Of a stretch of DNA of 64,000 nucleotides, positions 10,676 through 21,788 are shown one piece after another. Made by a program: the position numbers and the translations under genes. This stretch comes from Evernia prunastri (lineage: Eukaryota; Ascomycota; Lecanoromycetes; Lecanorales; Parmeliaceae). The stretch is from the NCBI GenBank assembly GCA_003184365.1, contig NKYR01000066.1, forward strand, positions 62,001 to 126,000, read 5' to 3'. The notes under the pieces are model-generated. The model made no database searches and was not told the origin of the DNA. It was given only the letters and a program-made list of their open reading frames with translations. Numbering within the stretch: the stretch's first letter is position 1; each line of letters begins with the position of its first letter.

Positions 10676-11902
10676 TCATTGATCCTGGCGCAAAAACCTT
10701 GTTTCGTAGTCTGCTGGCTCCGTATCCGGAAGCGTGACTGCTCCAAGCCTCTGTCCGCAAAGTAGATTGGTGGCCCGCCATGCGCTTTCAAGCTCTTCGA
10801 AGTCGTCGAAATTGGTCGCTTGGGCGATCCAGGCACTATCGGTACAATCCCGAGATATCTCGATATTCCTTTGCACCATCAGATTCAGTGTTGCGGCCCT
10901 TCGGTATCCTAGTCCCTCGTTGTAGAAGAGGAAATAAGTGCCGCAAGATTTGCACTCGCCCCTCCGGACAAATTGAGGCCAAGGGTCTGAGGAGCAGCTG
11001 GAACACGAGCAGTCTGCCTCAATCGAATCGAAACCCCGTCGAAGTTTTTCACAATTATGATTGTAAATATCGGGCACACAAGGATCACTGAGACGCATAT
11101 GCGGGCAGATGGGTGCTTGTAGTGGTCGAAGAGCTCCCTTTACCTCCTCATCTGAGGGGAAGATACCATTGTGTACGTTCATGAGCCGCCAAATTGTCGC
11201 TCGTTTGCCTATACAAACCGCTCCGTGTCCGCAAATGTGGGGTCTCTGGGATTCCCTAGGGTCATGCGTTTGACTATGATCAAAAATTCGACGTGGGTAT
11301 ACCCAGAAGCGTCCAGCACTACCTAGGCAGCGACGGTTTCTGCTGGGCTGAGCGAGTGACGACACCGAAAACAGCGAAGAACCGTGTGTAGCCAGGCATC
11401 CACTGCAAACCGCTTTCGATGGCGGAACCCCTCCATCCCGATCCAGCATGCAAAGCATCTCCAAACGCTCTGAGAGGTAGAATTGGCTATGCGACTTGGA
11501 AGAAGAATCAGAATAAAGCGTGCCTTGCTTCTCACATATGTCCTCTAGCTTTGCAAAGGAGAGCCAGTCACAGGGAGAACTATTGGCAGATGGTGGGCTC
11601 TCGCGTATGAATGCCTCAAAAGACGATAGGCTGCTGGGCGGCAAGTAATCTGCAATTTCGAAAATGATCTCAGGAGGCAGATCGGGCAACGACTTCCGGG
11701 TGCGTGCGACAGACCGTTTTCTGCTCTTGCGGAAGGCCCTTGACATGATATTGCTGAACCACTGAATATAGCCCTTCCAACTCTGCCATACGGCGATCCT
11801 TTCACTTCGTGCACGAAGAGCAGAGACATCCGGAGAGATCAAGAGTTGAGCATTGAAGCCAGCAGGTCGAGTCTTTTTGAGAGCCGACAGTGTTCGCCAC
11901 AT
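10676..11902 (-). CDS. F-box-like domain protein
   Basis: A single exon from ATG at 11902 to TGA at 10676, 408 residues. After a basic stretch (RAFRKSRKRSVARTRKS) comes LPDLPPEIIFEIADYLPPSS at about residues 73-92, which has the pattern of a fungal F-box-like motif. The rest is Cys- and His-containing, with paired cysteines late in the protein (CSCSSCSSDPW, then CKSCGTYFLFYNEGLGYR). It has no transmembrane helix. F-box proteins usually act as substrate adaptors for SCF ubiquitin ligases; here that role is inferred from the motif alone. No intron is needed. Confidence 0.75.
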   Translation of the reverse strand: MWRTLSALKKTRPAGFNAQLLISPDVSALRARSERIAVWQSWKGYIQWFSNIMSRAFRKSRKRSVARTRKSLPDLPPEIIFEIADYLPPSSLSSFEAFIRESPPSANSSPCDWLSFAKLEDICEKQGTLYSDSSSKSHSQFYLSERLEMLCMLDRDGGVPPSKAVCSGCLATHGSSLFSVSSLAQPSRNRRCLGSAGRFWVYPRRIFDHSQTHDPRESQRPHICGHGAVCIGKRATIWRLMNVHNGIFPSDEEVKGALRPLQAPICPHMRLSDPCVPDIYNHNCEKLRRGFDSIEADCSCSSCSSDPWPQFVRRGECKSCGTYFLFYNEGLGYRRAATLNLMVQRNIEISRDCTDSAWIAQATNFDDFEELESAWRATNLLCGQRLGAVTLPDTEPADYETRFLRQDQ

Positions 11903-13234
11903 GTTTGAAGACGGAGAGTATCTCTTGTGATTCTGTATGGTGCCTTGTGGTTTTCAGGATCTATACTTGGCGACTCAGTGTATGAGGGTTAGTGATTCGG
12001 CATCCTGGGTTTACCAGAAAACCTGCCCGCAGAAATATTGGATTTCGAGGAGCTCTTCGCAGAAAAATTTCGCTAATATGACCGGTACGAGCAAGTTTGA
12101 GGGAGATTCATGCCACGTACGCCGGGCTTAACGCTAAGCTCTAGCGCTATCACTGCTCTCAAGATGAGTCTGAAAATCCGACTTCAGCTTTGGGAAAGGT
12201 ACTCTCCGCGAGACTACCAAGAAAACAAGCACAGATGTGGTTCTCATCTCTGCCGAATCTCATGGAAGGTAAGGTGTTGGGCACGAAGGCGCTTCTGGGC
12301 CACCCACAAATGCAGCCACTGCTGTGCTCCACATATAGGGTTTCAGCCTCAAGGCCGGGAACCTTACCCCGAAGGCTCCAGACGACGGGGTACCTCCACC
12401 CTTTTGACTGAAGTCAGAATTCCCCACACGGACCCAGCAAAGGAGCTACGGCAGAGGACACGGACCACGGTTCAATAGTGGTAGATCGCAACAACTGGGC
12501 AGCAATGCCGGCACATATGTTTTCATCCGTGGGATGAGGACCATCAATACTTACCAACCAACTTACGAGGAACCCGTTTCCAGCCCAGGCAAACCCCAAC
12601 CTAGCCCGAGCACAGTAACGTATAAAAAATCGGAAAGCATAGGAAAGAAGAGAAGAGGAAAGAAGAGGAAAGGAGAGCGTCGAAGCAGATGAAGGAAGAG
12701 CCAGATACTCTTCGAAACGAATCATAATAAGCCACGTGCCGAATGATGAGGCGGAGAAAGGCAATAGCACTTCCTGCGCTGGATGAGTTGGGAAAGCGTC
12801 ACGACGAGCTTTGAGTTCAGAGCCGCGAGGAAGGACTAGGAGATCGTATTGCTCTAGGATAGGAGTAAGGAAGCTGGAGCATCTAATTGATGCGTCGGGG
12901 TCACGAACACGAATCATCTGGGTGGGCACCAGGCGGTAGATACCAGTAATGGCTTGGCATGGCACACACTTGTATCCTACTCCACCTCCACCTAGCATTA
13001 GATACTCCTCAGTCCACTCAATACCCGTTAGTACGTTTCTCCACACCCTACTTGGCTACAGGGCCGACTTCCGGAACCAGGGTAGGGCTTACTTTGAGTG
13101 TGGGTGCAGAACCTTTTGTCATACAATTTCGCTGCGGTGCGTGGTTGGTGGGAGATATAGTACAACATAGGGATAAATGTGACTTGAAGATGCTGGTACG
13201 AAAGCAAAAAGCTTCATGCGTCCTGTAGAGCAAG
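11903..13234. other. Intergenic region, nothing recognised
   Basis: About 1.3 kb. A 210-codon minus-strand frame at 13046..12414 was considered, but it has no early ATG and its composition looks random. The left part includes the upstream region of the F-box gene. Confidence 0.4.
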
Positions 13235-14602
13235 CTATGGCACACTGCTCGCACGCTTAGGCGCCGGCTTCACAGGCATTTTCTTCAATTGCAGCTCCTC
13301 CACAAACTTCCTCCCCACCTCCTCATGACCCTGGAACAGATGCTCCGACACGTTCCTCTTAGGCGTAGCCGCTAACCATTGCTCCAGACTGAAATCCTCA
13401 AACTTCGGCGCCTTGAAGATCTCCAGGAACTCCAATTCTTCATCACCGATGTTCTCAACGTAGTGTCCCATGCTCTTAGGGACAATGCCAACGTCCCCGG
13501 GCATGTAGTCGAAAGTCCGCGCAGTGTTGGATGAGGCGAAGACAGTAATGCGAGCTCGGCCACGGATGAAGAAAGACCACTCGTCGGCATTTGGGTGCCA
13601 GTGCATCTCACGGATGCCATGAGGCTCTACTGTGACGTTTGCCGCGGCAACGGTCTTGCTGATGGGGAAGTTGCTGGTATCGGTAATGCGGACCTCGCCT
13701 CCAGGAGCCTTGAGCGGCTCTTGAGCTAGCATCTTGTGTGTGAAGCGGTGGCGAGACTTCTTGATTCCAACTGGGTTCTCCTTTTCAATTGACCCAGGCA
13801 CGGATCCCTCGAAGATGTAGCGCTCGGAGGACGGGACGTGGTCAAAGATGCTAGGGTGGAGACGAAAGTTTTTAGAGAGGACAGAATGCGGGGTATGCGC
13901 TGTTGGGCGTTAGCTTTTGTTGAACAACGTTTTCTTGGACATGTGAGGTTCGACATACCAATCCAGTCTGACAGTAGGAAGGTAGAGTCTTCGCTGAAAT
14001 TTCCGTCGTCAAATATGAGGAGGAATTCACAGCCGCCGGGTCCAATGCCTTGAAGTGAATGAGGATGTCCGGCAGGAAAGTACCACAAATCTCCCTTCTC
14101 GACATCGCCAATGTAGTTCCCGCCTTCAGTATCTAGTGCTGTGACTCGTACATTACCCTCCAACACATATGCCCACTCTGCCTGACACACCCACACGTCA
14201 GTGAGCTGCTTCGACGTGACCGTGTGCGACTTTCCACACCTCTTTGTGCCAATGTAGCTCCCTGATGGCGCCCTCCTCCAACCTCATATTCACTCCAGCC
14301 AGCTCTTTACTTGTGGGCAATTCTCTGATCGTCGTCTGCCTTGCCCAGCCTCCATCTTCAATACGAGTATGAGAGTCTGCGAAGCTCCATTTCATGTTGG
14401 GCATGGTACCACTGTCGGTAGCAGGCGGCCTGACCATATCGGGAGCCTGGCGTTCACGGGGGTAATTGCGAGGCCCAAGGACATCTGAACCGGCGCCATT
14501 GCGGTATGGAAGCGGCTGTAACTTGCGTCCAACGCTATCGACTGCACTGTCGTATGGATCTCGGGCTGAAGGAGAGTAGGGATCCTTGGTCTTGAGGGTC
14601 AT
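13235..14602 (-). CDS. Oxalate decarboxylase (bicupin), intracellular type
   Basis: Three exons: 14602..14240, 14181..13959 and 13899..13235; introns of 58 and 59 bp; 416 residues. There are two cupin domains. The first has ELHWHKEAEWAYVLEG and GDLWYFPAGHPHSLQG; the second has EMHWHPNADEWSFFIRG and PGDVGIVPKSMGHYVEN. Each supplies the His-x-His..Glu..His manganese ligands. The loop FSEDST matches the active-site lid whose Glu favours decarboxylation (oxalate to formate and CO2) over oxidation. The N-terminus has no signal peptide, unlike many secreted fungal homologues, so a cytosolic enzyme is likely. A formate/nitrite-type transporter lies 14 kb away, too far to argue for linkage. Confidence 0.92.
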
Positions 14603-15421
14603 GGCGATGGCGAGGGTATGTTATGAGTACCGCGTGTTTGTCGAGTCGAGCTTGTTCAGCAAGGAGAGGGAGGTGGATGGGGAAAGACTTGAGGCCCATG
14701 TTTTCGGGTAATATTGCGGGACTTTCCCGTTGACCCTGTCATAGTCACGTTGGTTGGCAATGAATAGGTTCCGATAGGACGTGATTGATATCTTGATGAT
14801 GATGATGAGCGGGCAAGCAGATGAGCCGCAGAGCCGGCTGGTACCGGGAAAGCTAGTGCTAAAAATAGTAAAGCGTAAAATACTCGTACCTCAACTTTAA
14901 TTTGTATACTTAAACTATACTTAAAGCTGCACTGACATCATGCATCATGCCATCTTCATTTACACGTAAGGTAAGTTAGTCTTTTTATATAATAAGGTAT
15001 TAACCGATAGACTTTGGCTAAAGATGCTGATGCTGTGAGGTAAGGTACTTTGAAAATAATAATAAACTGTATCATTTATGATGCTGTAAGTAAATTATCT
15101 CCATTATTACTAGGTATGTACTTTAAAGTAAGGTAAGGTAGTGAAATTCCATCCGTCTCTTCCACTCGTGACTCTGCCATGCAAGGTATGACATAATCCC
15201 GTTTTGCCGGAGACATGACCGCCTTGTCTCTATCATAAATTCACACTTCTCCCTCCATCATCCATCCCTTGCCTTTCGTCTAAGTTACCTTACCTTCATT
15301 CGGATTTAACCACATTTTCTGTCTCTACTAAGCCCTACTTGTCCATCGACATCTATGTTCGTTGAGCTTGACTTTCTCCTTCTCATTCATCCCATTCATT
15401 CAGCTTTCTTTCAACGCGGAC
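14603..15421. other. Divergent intergenic region with AT-rich core
   Basis: Shared upstream region of the oxalate decarboxylase (minus) and the TDT transporter (plus). The centre (about 14870-15140) is clearly AT-rich, with repeated GTAAGGTA/TTACCTTAC-like words. It also contains a TGATGATGATGATGAG run near 14795. Promoters for both genes are expected near the two ends. Confidence 0.45.
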
Positions 15422-17239
15422 ATGGATACCGCGAGTGAGGCTCAATCGGACCCACTGCTTGAGCTTACCCATGGCGCTCTAAGACTCTCTCATACCCAAT
15501 CTGCTGCAAACACTGACAAAGACAAAACCGCCCCCCATTCGGAGCCAACTTTCGTTGCGACCGATGGCACGTCAAACGAAACGGAAACTCTTCCTGTCGC
15601 CACAAGTACGGAAAACCCTAGGTTCCAGAGTCGCCTGGATCCTATCTACAAAGAGCTCGATAGCGATCCGCGACTTCTGAACAGCCGTTCCGCGAAGATA
15701 GAGCGATTCCAACCTCCAAAGAACTTACAATCGAAAGCTGCGAATGGGATGCCGAAACGCACAGATCTCCGAGACGTTACTATAGACCTGGACAACGGCA
15801 TGCTCGAAGCCCAGCGCGATCCTCCTTTAGACACCATGAATGGCGCTCCAAAGGAGTCAGCAGACCATAACGTCGACAGGCGCGGCAAACAGCGGAAATC
15901 AGCATTCCAAAACACCCTCGAGAATTTCACGCCAACATGGTTTGTCATCCCCATGAACACGGGTATCCTCGGAATTCTCATGCATCAGTTGCCCTATCAA
16001 TTCCATGGGCTCCCAGTCCTATCAACCATCATGTACCTTGCTGATCTCACCTTCTTCGTCATCATTTGCTCCATGACCATTCTGCGCTGGACTCTATATC
16101 CAAAGGCAGCCCAACGAAAGACCGCTGCCAGTATTGACGAGCTTTCCTTTCTTGGCGCTGCACCGATTGCGTTCCTGACCCTAACTTCCTTGACTGGCAT
16201 AATTGTCAGCAATGCTTACTGGGGCGGTCACGCTTGGTCACTCGTGGCCTATGTCATGTGGTGGTTCGGGATGGCCTGGATGCTTAGTACATGTATAATC
16301 GTTGACCCTTACCCCTGCGTAGTACTATGCTGACAAAGATCCCAGGTGTTGGGGTCTGCATCACTCTGTTCCGCAACAATCTCATCGACGACCGTTCCAT
16401 GACGCCATCCCCCTTTTTAGCAGCCGTGGGTGTCGCAACAGCCGCTGTCGTAGGCGGCCAAGTCATCAACTACGCATATGACATTTCACCTCGACTAGCC
16501 GTCCCCGTCATCATCGCCGCCTACTTTCTGGGTGGTCTCGCAATTTGGCTTTCTATCATCCTGTACGGCATCTTTTTCCACCGCCTCATGGCTTCCGGAT
16601 GGCCAGAGCCCGCTAAGCGGCCAGCTTTGATGATGCTTGTGAGCTATCCGCGAACGCCTTCAACGGTCACTATTCCGAGGAAGCTAACATGAGAGATCAG
16701 GTCGGTCCCTTCGGCCAAACGTCAGCTGCGATGCAAACGCTCGCAACAGCCGCCTTAACCAAAATGGACTTTGCCGGTTATCACAAGGGCACCTTCCTCC
16801 AAGCTTCTGCTGCTTCAGGCGTCAGCTCTGCCAGTATCGTGTTCGCACTGTTACTACTCGGGCACGACATTTTCTGGCTTATATGCTGCCTCTTCGGTGT
16901 CCTGGAAGGTGTCTTCAGACGCCAGCTGAGCTACAACCTCACCTGGTGGGCAACGATATTCCCCGTCGGTAAGCTCCTTCCAACTCCACCGCTCCTTTCC
17001 CACACCTTATAACAGAGCTAATGAATCCTCCACCTACAGCAACAATGGCAACATCATTCCTCGAACTCTCCATTTCGATGGACTCGCCGACGTTCCGCGT
17101 GCTGACCACCGCATTCCTCTTGCTCCTGCTAGTCGACTATTTCGTCAACTGGGCCTTCACGTTGTACTACATCTTCACAAGCGACATGCTCTTCAAGAAA
17201 GCTGACACAGACCTGTCCGACGAAGAGAAACAAGATTGA
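15422..17239 (+). CDS. TDT/SLAC1-family transporter, sulfite-efflux (SSU1) type
   Basis: Four exons: 15422..16292, 16346..16638, 16701..16968 and 17040..17239; introns of 53, 62 and 71 bp; 543 residues. The start is the ATG giving MDTASEAQSDP; an ATG at 15356 is in another frame. About 180 polar residues precede the membrane part, which starts at NFTPTWFVIPMNTGILGILM, the typical first helix of voltage-dependent anion channel/C4-dicarboxylate (TDT) proteins. Ten or so helices follow, including FRNNLIDDRSMTPSPFLAAV and LMMLVGPFGQTSAAM. Fungal members include the sulfite exporter Ssu1 and malate carriers. The pattern is closer to the Ssu1 branch, but the substrate is not proven. The long N-terminal extension is unusual. 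Confidence 0.88.
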
Positions 17240-17333
17240 AGCTAAAAGACGAATAGAGATTTTTCACCACCATATCTCCAACCCCAGCTCCAAGCTCCTC
17301 GCGGAGCTAGACATTACATCGAAAGACGCCTTC

Positions 17334-17844
17334 GGGCAAATTACCGGATCATACCCCAAAAGGTTGAATCCTTACTAATTCATACCCCCCCATTACATTT
17401 TCATACCCTCATCAAAGCGAAGGGTATGATTTGATAAAAAGTAATGCTGCTGGGGTATGATTTGGTAAATAATTGTTAAATTTCTTTTTTTTTCTTCTTA
17501 GAGATGTTTCTTGGGGGAATTATTCTTCGAGGAGGAAGATTCTTCGGGGAACACTCTTCGAGGCACACTCTTCGACTAAGCAGCCCGAGGACTCCCCCGG
17601 AGGACGCCCCCCGAAGGATGCTCCCCGAAAAACGCTCCCGAAGAACGCTTCCGGAGAAACCCCCCTCATCCCGAAGAATCTCTCAGAAGAATAATCTCCA
17701 ACGAGTGCTTTAGAGGAAATACCATTTCATACCCCAGCAGCATCACTTCTTACCGAATCATACCTCTTGGGGTATGAAATGATAATTTGAGGGTATGAAA
17801 TTGTAAGGATGCAACCTTTTGGGGTATCAATGAGTAATTTGCCC
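17334..17844. mobile_element. MITE with about 125-bp inverted repeats and 9-bp target duplication
   Basis: The element starts GGGCAAATTAC and ends GTAATTTGCCC. Its left arm (17334 to about 17468) and right arm (about 17721 to 17844) are imperfect inverted repeats. Shared words include ATACCCCAAAAGGTTG, ATCCTTAC, CATACCCTC and GCTGCTGGGGTATGA. Both sides carry the same 9-bp sequence GACGCCTTC (17325-17333 and 17845-17853), a perfect target-site duplication. The 250-bp centre holds alternating TTCGGGGA and CCCCGAAG modules and no coding frame. Long terminal repeats plus a 9-bp duplication point to a non-autonomous Mutator-like (MULE) element; the superfamily is inferred. It sits just after the TDT gene, probably in its 3' flank. 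Confidence 0.85.
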
Positions 17845-17853
17845 GACGCCTTC

Positions 17854-18615
17854 TCCTCCAGCAACGCTTCCAACAAAGCGAGCCGTGGTATTGGGCTACC
17901 TGCCCCCGCAGCTTCATGATATCAGAGCTGAAACGCCCAGAGCAGATCGCAGGCCCAGGCGTAAGTCTAGATGGGAAACAAACAGCTTCAGAGCGCACGT
18001 GTTCAGAATCTTATCATTAGGGGGATTACCCTACACGAGTGGCCAGCCCTACACTCGCATCGTACCTCGCTTTGGGGGCCAATCATATCCCAGGTCATTA
18101 CGGTGCACCGCATCGGGACGGGCCACCAAACTTTTGCCCCACGACCACCGTCCAGAACAGAAGGTTCGAGCACTGAGGCTTATAAGAGCGCAGCCACCTC
18201 GCTTGCAGGACGGATACGGAGAGATCAGAACTCACAAGCCTCTCAAGATACGGGAAAGAGGGAAGGTCAGGGAATGTCCGAGCGAACTGAACGGATGGAA
18301 TCACGAAGACACTCAACATGGGAATTACTGCTCAAAAGCAGCACAAGCTTTCTCAACTCCTATCTTCCTGACGAAAATCGTCGGTACGATCCTCTATGTG
18401 GTTCCTGTGCCCTTTGGAGCCCCTATGGAAAGCGCCGCATCAAGCGGACCCCTCTGTTTCAAGAAGTGGAATATATACATTCGTAATCATGAAAATCCCA
18501 TCCCTCCCCTTTTCCCACTTTCCCATATTTCCATCCTCCATCCTCCATCCTCCCTCCTCCCTCCTCCCTCCCCCCCCCCCCTTCTCCCTCCTCTCCCTCC
18601 CTCCGTCCTCAACCC
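17854..18615. other. Intergenic region with pyrimidine-rich end
   Basis: No supported gene; the frames here have random composition. The right part (about 18525-18625) is a CT-rich tract with a 12-base C run at 18570-18581, lying just beyond the stop of the minus-strand secreted-protein gene. Confidence 0.4.
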
Positions 18616-19823
18616 CTACCTCCCCCCCCTCGGACTCGTACAAACAGGCTTCGGCCACCCCTGGCAGATCAGCTCGCCCGAGCAGTCATTGAACTCCTGA
18701 CACGTAGCGCCGACGCAGTGGCCCAGCCACGCGGTCGGCCATTCGGGCGTGACGCCGCAGTCTTGTCCGTCGGCTCCGTCGGATGAAGCCGGAGGCGAAG
18801 GCGAAGCCGATACAGATGTAGAAGAAGAGGCCGGAGGCGAAGCAGATGTAAGCGGAGAAGAAGGCGAAGCGGGAACAGATGCGCTAGAAGAAGAAGAAGA
18901 AGGAGAGGAGGAGGAAGCAGGCGCGGCAGAGACGACCCTGGCCAACGTGGTAGGGGCGGGCGCTTTCACGTCCGCGACTTTGGCGACGGTGTCGACGTTC
19001 GGGAGTGCGTTGACGGCTTCCTTCTCCGACGTAGCGCCGCCTGCTGCGGGGAGCGATGGGGTAGCAGGCGGGGTGGACGGCTTGGATGTAGGAGGAAGGG
19101 GTGTAGAGCTCGATGACGGCGCCGGAGAAGCAGCACCACCAGCGCCTGCAGACGGAGAGGTAGAACCAGACCCCGAAGAACCCCCCGCACACATCTCCGC
19201 CTCCGACGCCGCGTAATTCGGAAAGACCAAATCCCCATCCCCGCACGTGCCGCTATCGTTATCCCACAGCTGCCCGCCGTTGACCTGCAGCGTGCTGGGC
19301 GGGTCGCGGACGATGGTCTGGCCCATCTTGAGCCCGAAGGCGTCCTCGCAGTCGATCTGGTTCTGGCCGCCGTTAACGTCGGAGCCGATCCAGAGGTCGA
19401 TGCGGATGGTGCCCGGGTAGAGCTCCGCGCATTCCTCGCAGTGGTCCATGTAGCGGAAGTATTTCTGCAGGAGGGGGATGTAGATGGTCTCGCAGGGGAC
19501 GAAGTTTGGGTTGTTGAGGGCGGTGGCGAAGGTTTCGGGGTTGGCGTAGGAGCCGTCGCCTGGAAGGGGGGGGGAGAGCGTTGTTAGTGAACAGAATAGG
19601 AGAAGATATGGAAGACTTGAGGGGTGGAAAGTGATCGGAGCGTACCTCCTGCAGTGCCGTCGGCGACTTGGGTGGAGCCTGAGCAGCCGAATGAAGTGGT
19701 GTCCGAGGGGCCATCTGGGTAGCCGTAGAATGTGAATTCTACATTCGAGGTGGTGGAGCAGGTTGAGATGACATTGCGGAAAAGGAGGGACAATTGCAGT
19801 AAAGCGATGAGAATGAGTGACAT
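18616..19823 (-). CDS. Secreted protein with Ser/Pro/Ala-rich linker and Cys-rich tail
   Basis: Two exons: 19823..19646 and 19559..18616, with an 86-bp intron; 373 residues. The ATG gives a clear signal peptide (MSLILIALLQLSLLFRNVIS). The conserved part follows: FTFYGYPDGPSDTTSFGC, SYANPETFATALNN, CETIYIPLLQKYFRYMDHCE, then IDLWIGSDVNGGQNQIDCED. A Ser/Pro/Ala linker of about 140 residues comes next, then a second Cys cluster (DCGVTPEWPTAWLGHC, CQEFNDCSGELICQGWP). I recall similar secreted ascomycete proteins of unknown function. The linker is typical of extracellular, O-glycosylated modules. The C-terminal Cys domain could bind polysaccharide, but that is a guess. Confidence 0.8.
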
Positions 19824-21788
19824 CTTGCCGGAAGATTGGTAATGAATGTGTAAGCTGTCTGAGCAAAGATTGAATGAATGAACGACGTGGGTATATACGC
19901 AAAAAAGAATGTATAAGTCAATGAGCAAATGAATGAATGAATGAATGACTGCCCGGCAGAAGCACCTTAGATGTGTGAAACAGAAAGCGAAGAAAAGAAA
20001 AGAAAAGAGGAGAAAGAAACGAAGGCAGTCAGACATCTTCAAGTACATTTTCCACACCCCCCTTCCCCTCAAATCCTCAAACCTCAAAGTCTAGAGCAAG
20101 TTGCGCAAATATGTGCCGTCCCTCTAACCCCATTCTGTCACCGCGCTGCCAGGATCCGTTGTGCCTGAAACATGAAAAAAGGACGAATGCGCCGTCTGAT
20201 TTGACCGGTGTAGGAAAGCTTTGCGGATAGATGCGTACAAAATCCGGGCGGACTGAAGTATGCTGATGGGATGGTGTGCATGACTGACCGTCAGAAGTGG
20301 TCAGAATGAGCGCTTACGACGACCGATTGGATGACGAAACCTCGGGAAGGACGTTTTAGCTGCTGACCACAAGGGCCAATTGGAGGGGGCGCAGGGGGGT
20401 TTCTCAGGGGGTATGAGTAAGCTCCTCGGGGTTGGTTTCGTCGGAGGGGTTAGCTTAAAGGGCCGAAGGAACACTCAACCCCCTGAGTGGCGGCTCTCGC
20501 CCTGTCTGCCCGTTTTCTTTCGGGGAAATCGAGCTCAGACAAAAATGATACTCCAACAACAAAAGACAAGAAGAGAGGTATGGAGTATGTCTATTGGCTG
20601 TATTTGAGGAGGGATACACTGCCATGTCCAACTAAGCCTTGACTTGTTACGGCAGAACTTTTCCCGCAATGCGCAATACTCACGCCTTTTAGCTGTGGCC
20701 CAGGCAAACGGAAACGCCGAATCGATAACGATATCATTCTTGCTTTGCATCATGTATTGTCTTTGTCTCTTCCACTGAAAAGACCTCTTGTGCATGACCA
20801 TAGCGTCGCATGGGACGAGCAGAAGTCTAGCTCCTCTCAGCTTGTCTGCTCGGCAACGTCAACGCATCGCCGCCTAATCACGTCACCTGGCACCGGATTC
20901 CTTGACCTGGTGGCTCGCAACGTTGACCTTGTCTGTACTACTGTTGGGGCATCGAGCACCTCAGGGGTGCTGCTTAATCTGGGAGTAAAGATTTGCGAAT
21001 GGCTCCAGCATGATAGACAGAACTGTCATGAAACTTCAAGACTGCTTTTGAAGCGCTCATGGCTAAACCTGACCGGACCGAAACGTCGAGGTGCTCCGAA
21101 GGGATACCAACCAAAAGCCTGCAACCGAGTCTATCCTTCCTCTCTGCTTCCGGTACTCGGGCGCATTGGGCTGTTCGTCGGTCTTCGACGAATTTTCGTG
21201 CTGAATAGTCCTCAGCAATGGTTGCGTCCTGAGGTGCTTTATTCGATTCATGGGAGGCTAGGACACACCCGAGCAAGCAGCTTTTGCACGGTGGACGTTT
21301 ATCAAGGTTGATGAGCAAAATCCGGACCGCATTGAGATGAACGGAAATCGCAAGACCAAAGAAGTCGTAGAGACAGCGCCTGGATCATTGTCGTTGTTGG
21401 TGGTTATAAGGTAGGACTCGTGCTACGCGATTGCACTGCATGAACATGTTAGCAGGGTACGGTAGTACTGATAGATCACAGATTACGCTCGCAGAATCCA
21501 GCCTGTCGACCATCAGTGATCTTCCAGCTGGGAGGGACAAAGGATAAAGACAGCCATGATCAACAAAGATAGAAGATGCATGGAAGGCACCCGACAGATA
21601 AGCCAGGAATGCCAACAGAACTTTGGAAAAGAAATCTCTGCACATGGGCATTCGACTTGTAGTAATCTGCGTGGCGTCGCGGGCCTCAGATCCACTAAGC
21701 CATCAATAAACACGCTAGTGATAGGATTCGGAGCAGAAATTTCACCAACCTTTCAACACCTCCGCACCCACACACGTTATCCATCAGT
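19824..21788. other. Long intergenic region, nothing firm
   Basis: It includes a GAAT microsatellite near 19927-19947, a purine-rich stretch near 19990-20020, and a GGGG-rich patch at 20380-20530 faintly like the inverted-repeat element modules. Open frames at 20745-21318 on both strands overlap each other and have no recognisable motif. The promoter of the RBR gene should lie at the right end. Confidence 0.4.

Noticed and set aside
12414..13046. 210-codon open frame on the minus strand
   Set aside because: It begins with a non-ATG codon, has no motif, and its composition (runs of Ser/Leu) follows the CT-rich DNA.
17885..18700. 271-codon plus-strand frame
   Set aside because: It starts with GTG, ends in a CT-rich simple tract, and lacks any motif.
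18749..19216. 155-codon acidic frame opposite the secreted-protein gene
   Set aside because: It is the antisense shadow of the Ser/Pro/Ala linker of the real gene.
20380..20530. Possible third copy of the inverted-repeat element
   Set aside because: Only GGGGTATGAGTAA and general G-richness match; no terminal arms or target duplication.
20745..21318. Overlapping open frames of 188 and 114 codons on opposite strands
   Set aside because: Neither has a recognisable domain, intron-supported extension or good start context; they shadow each other.
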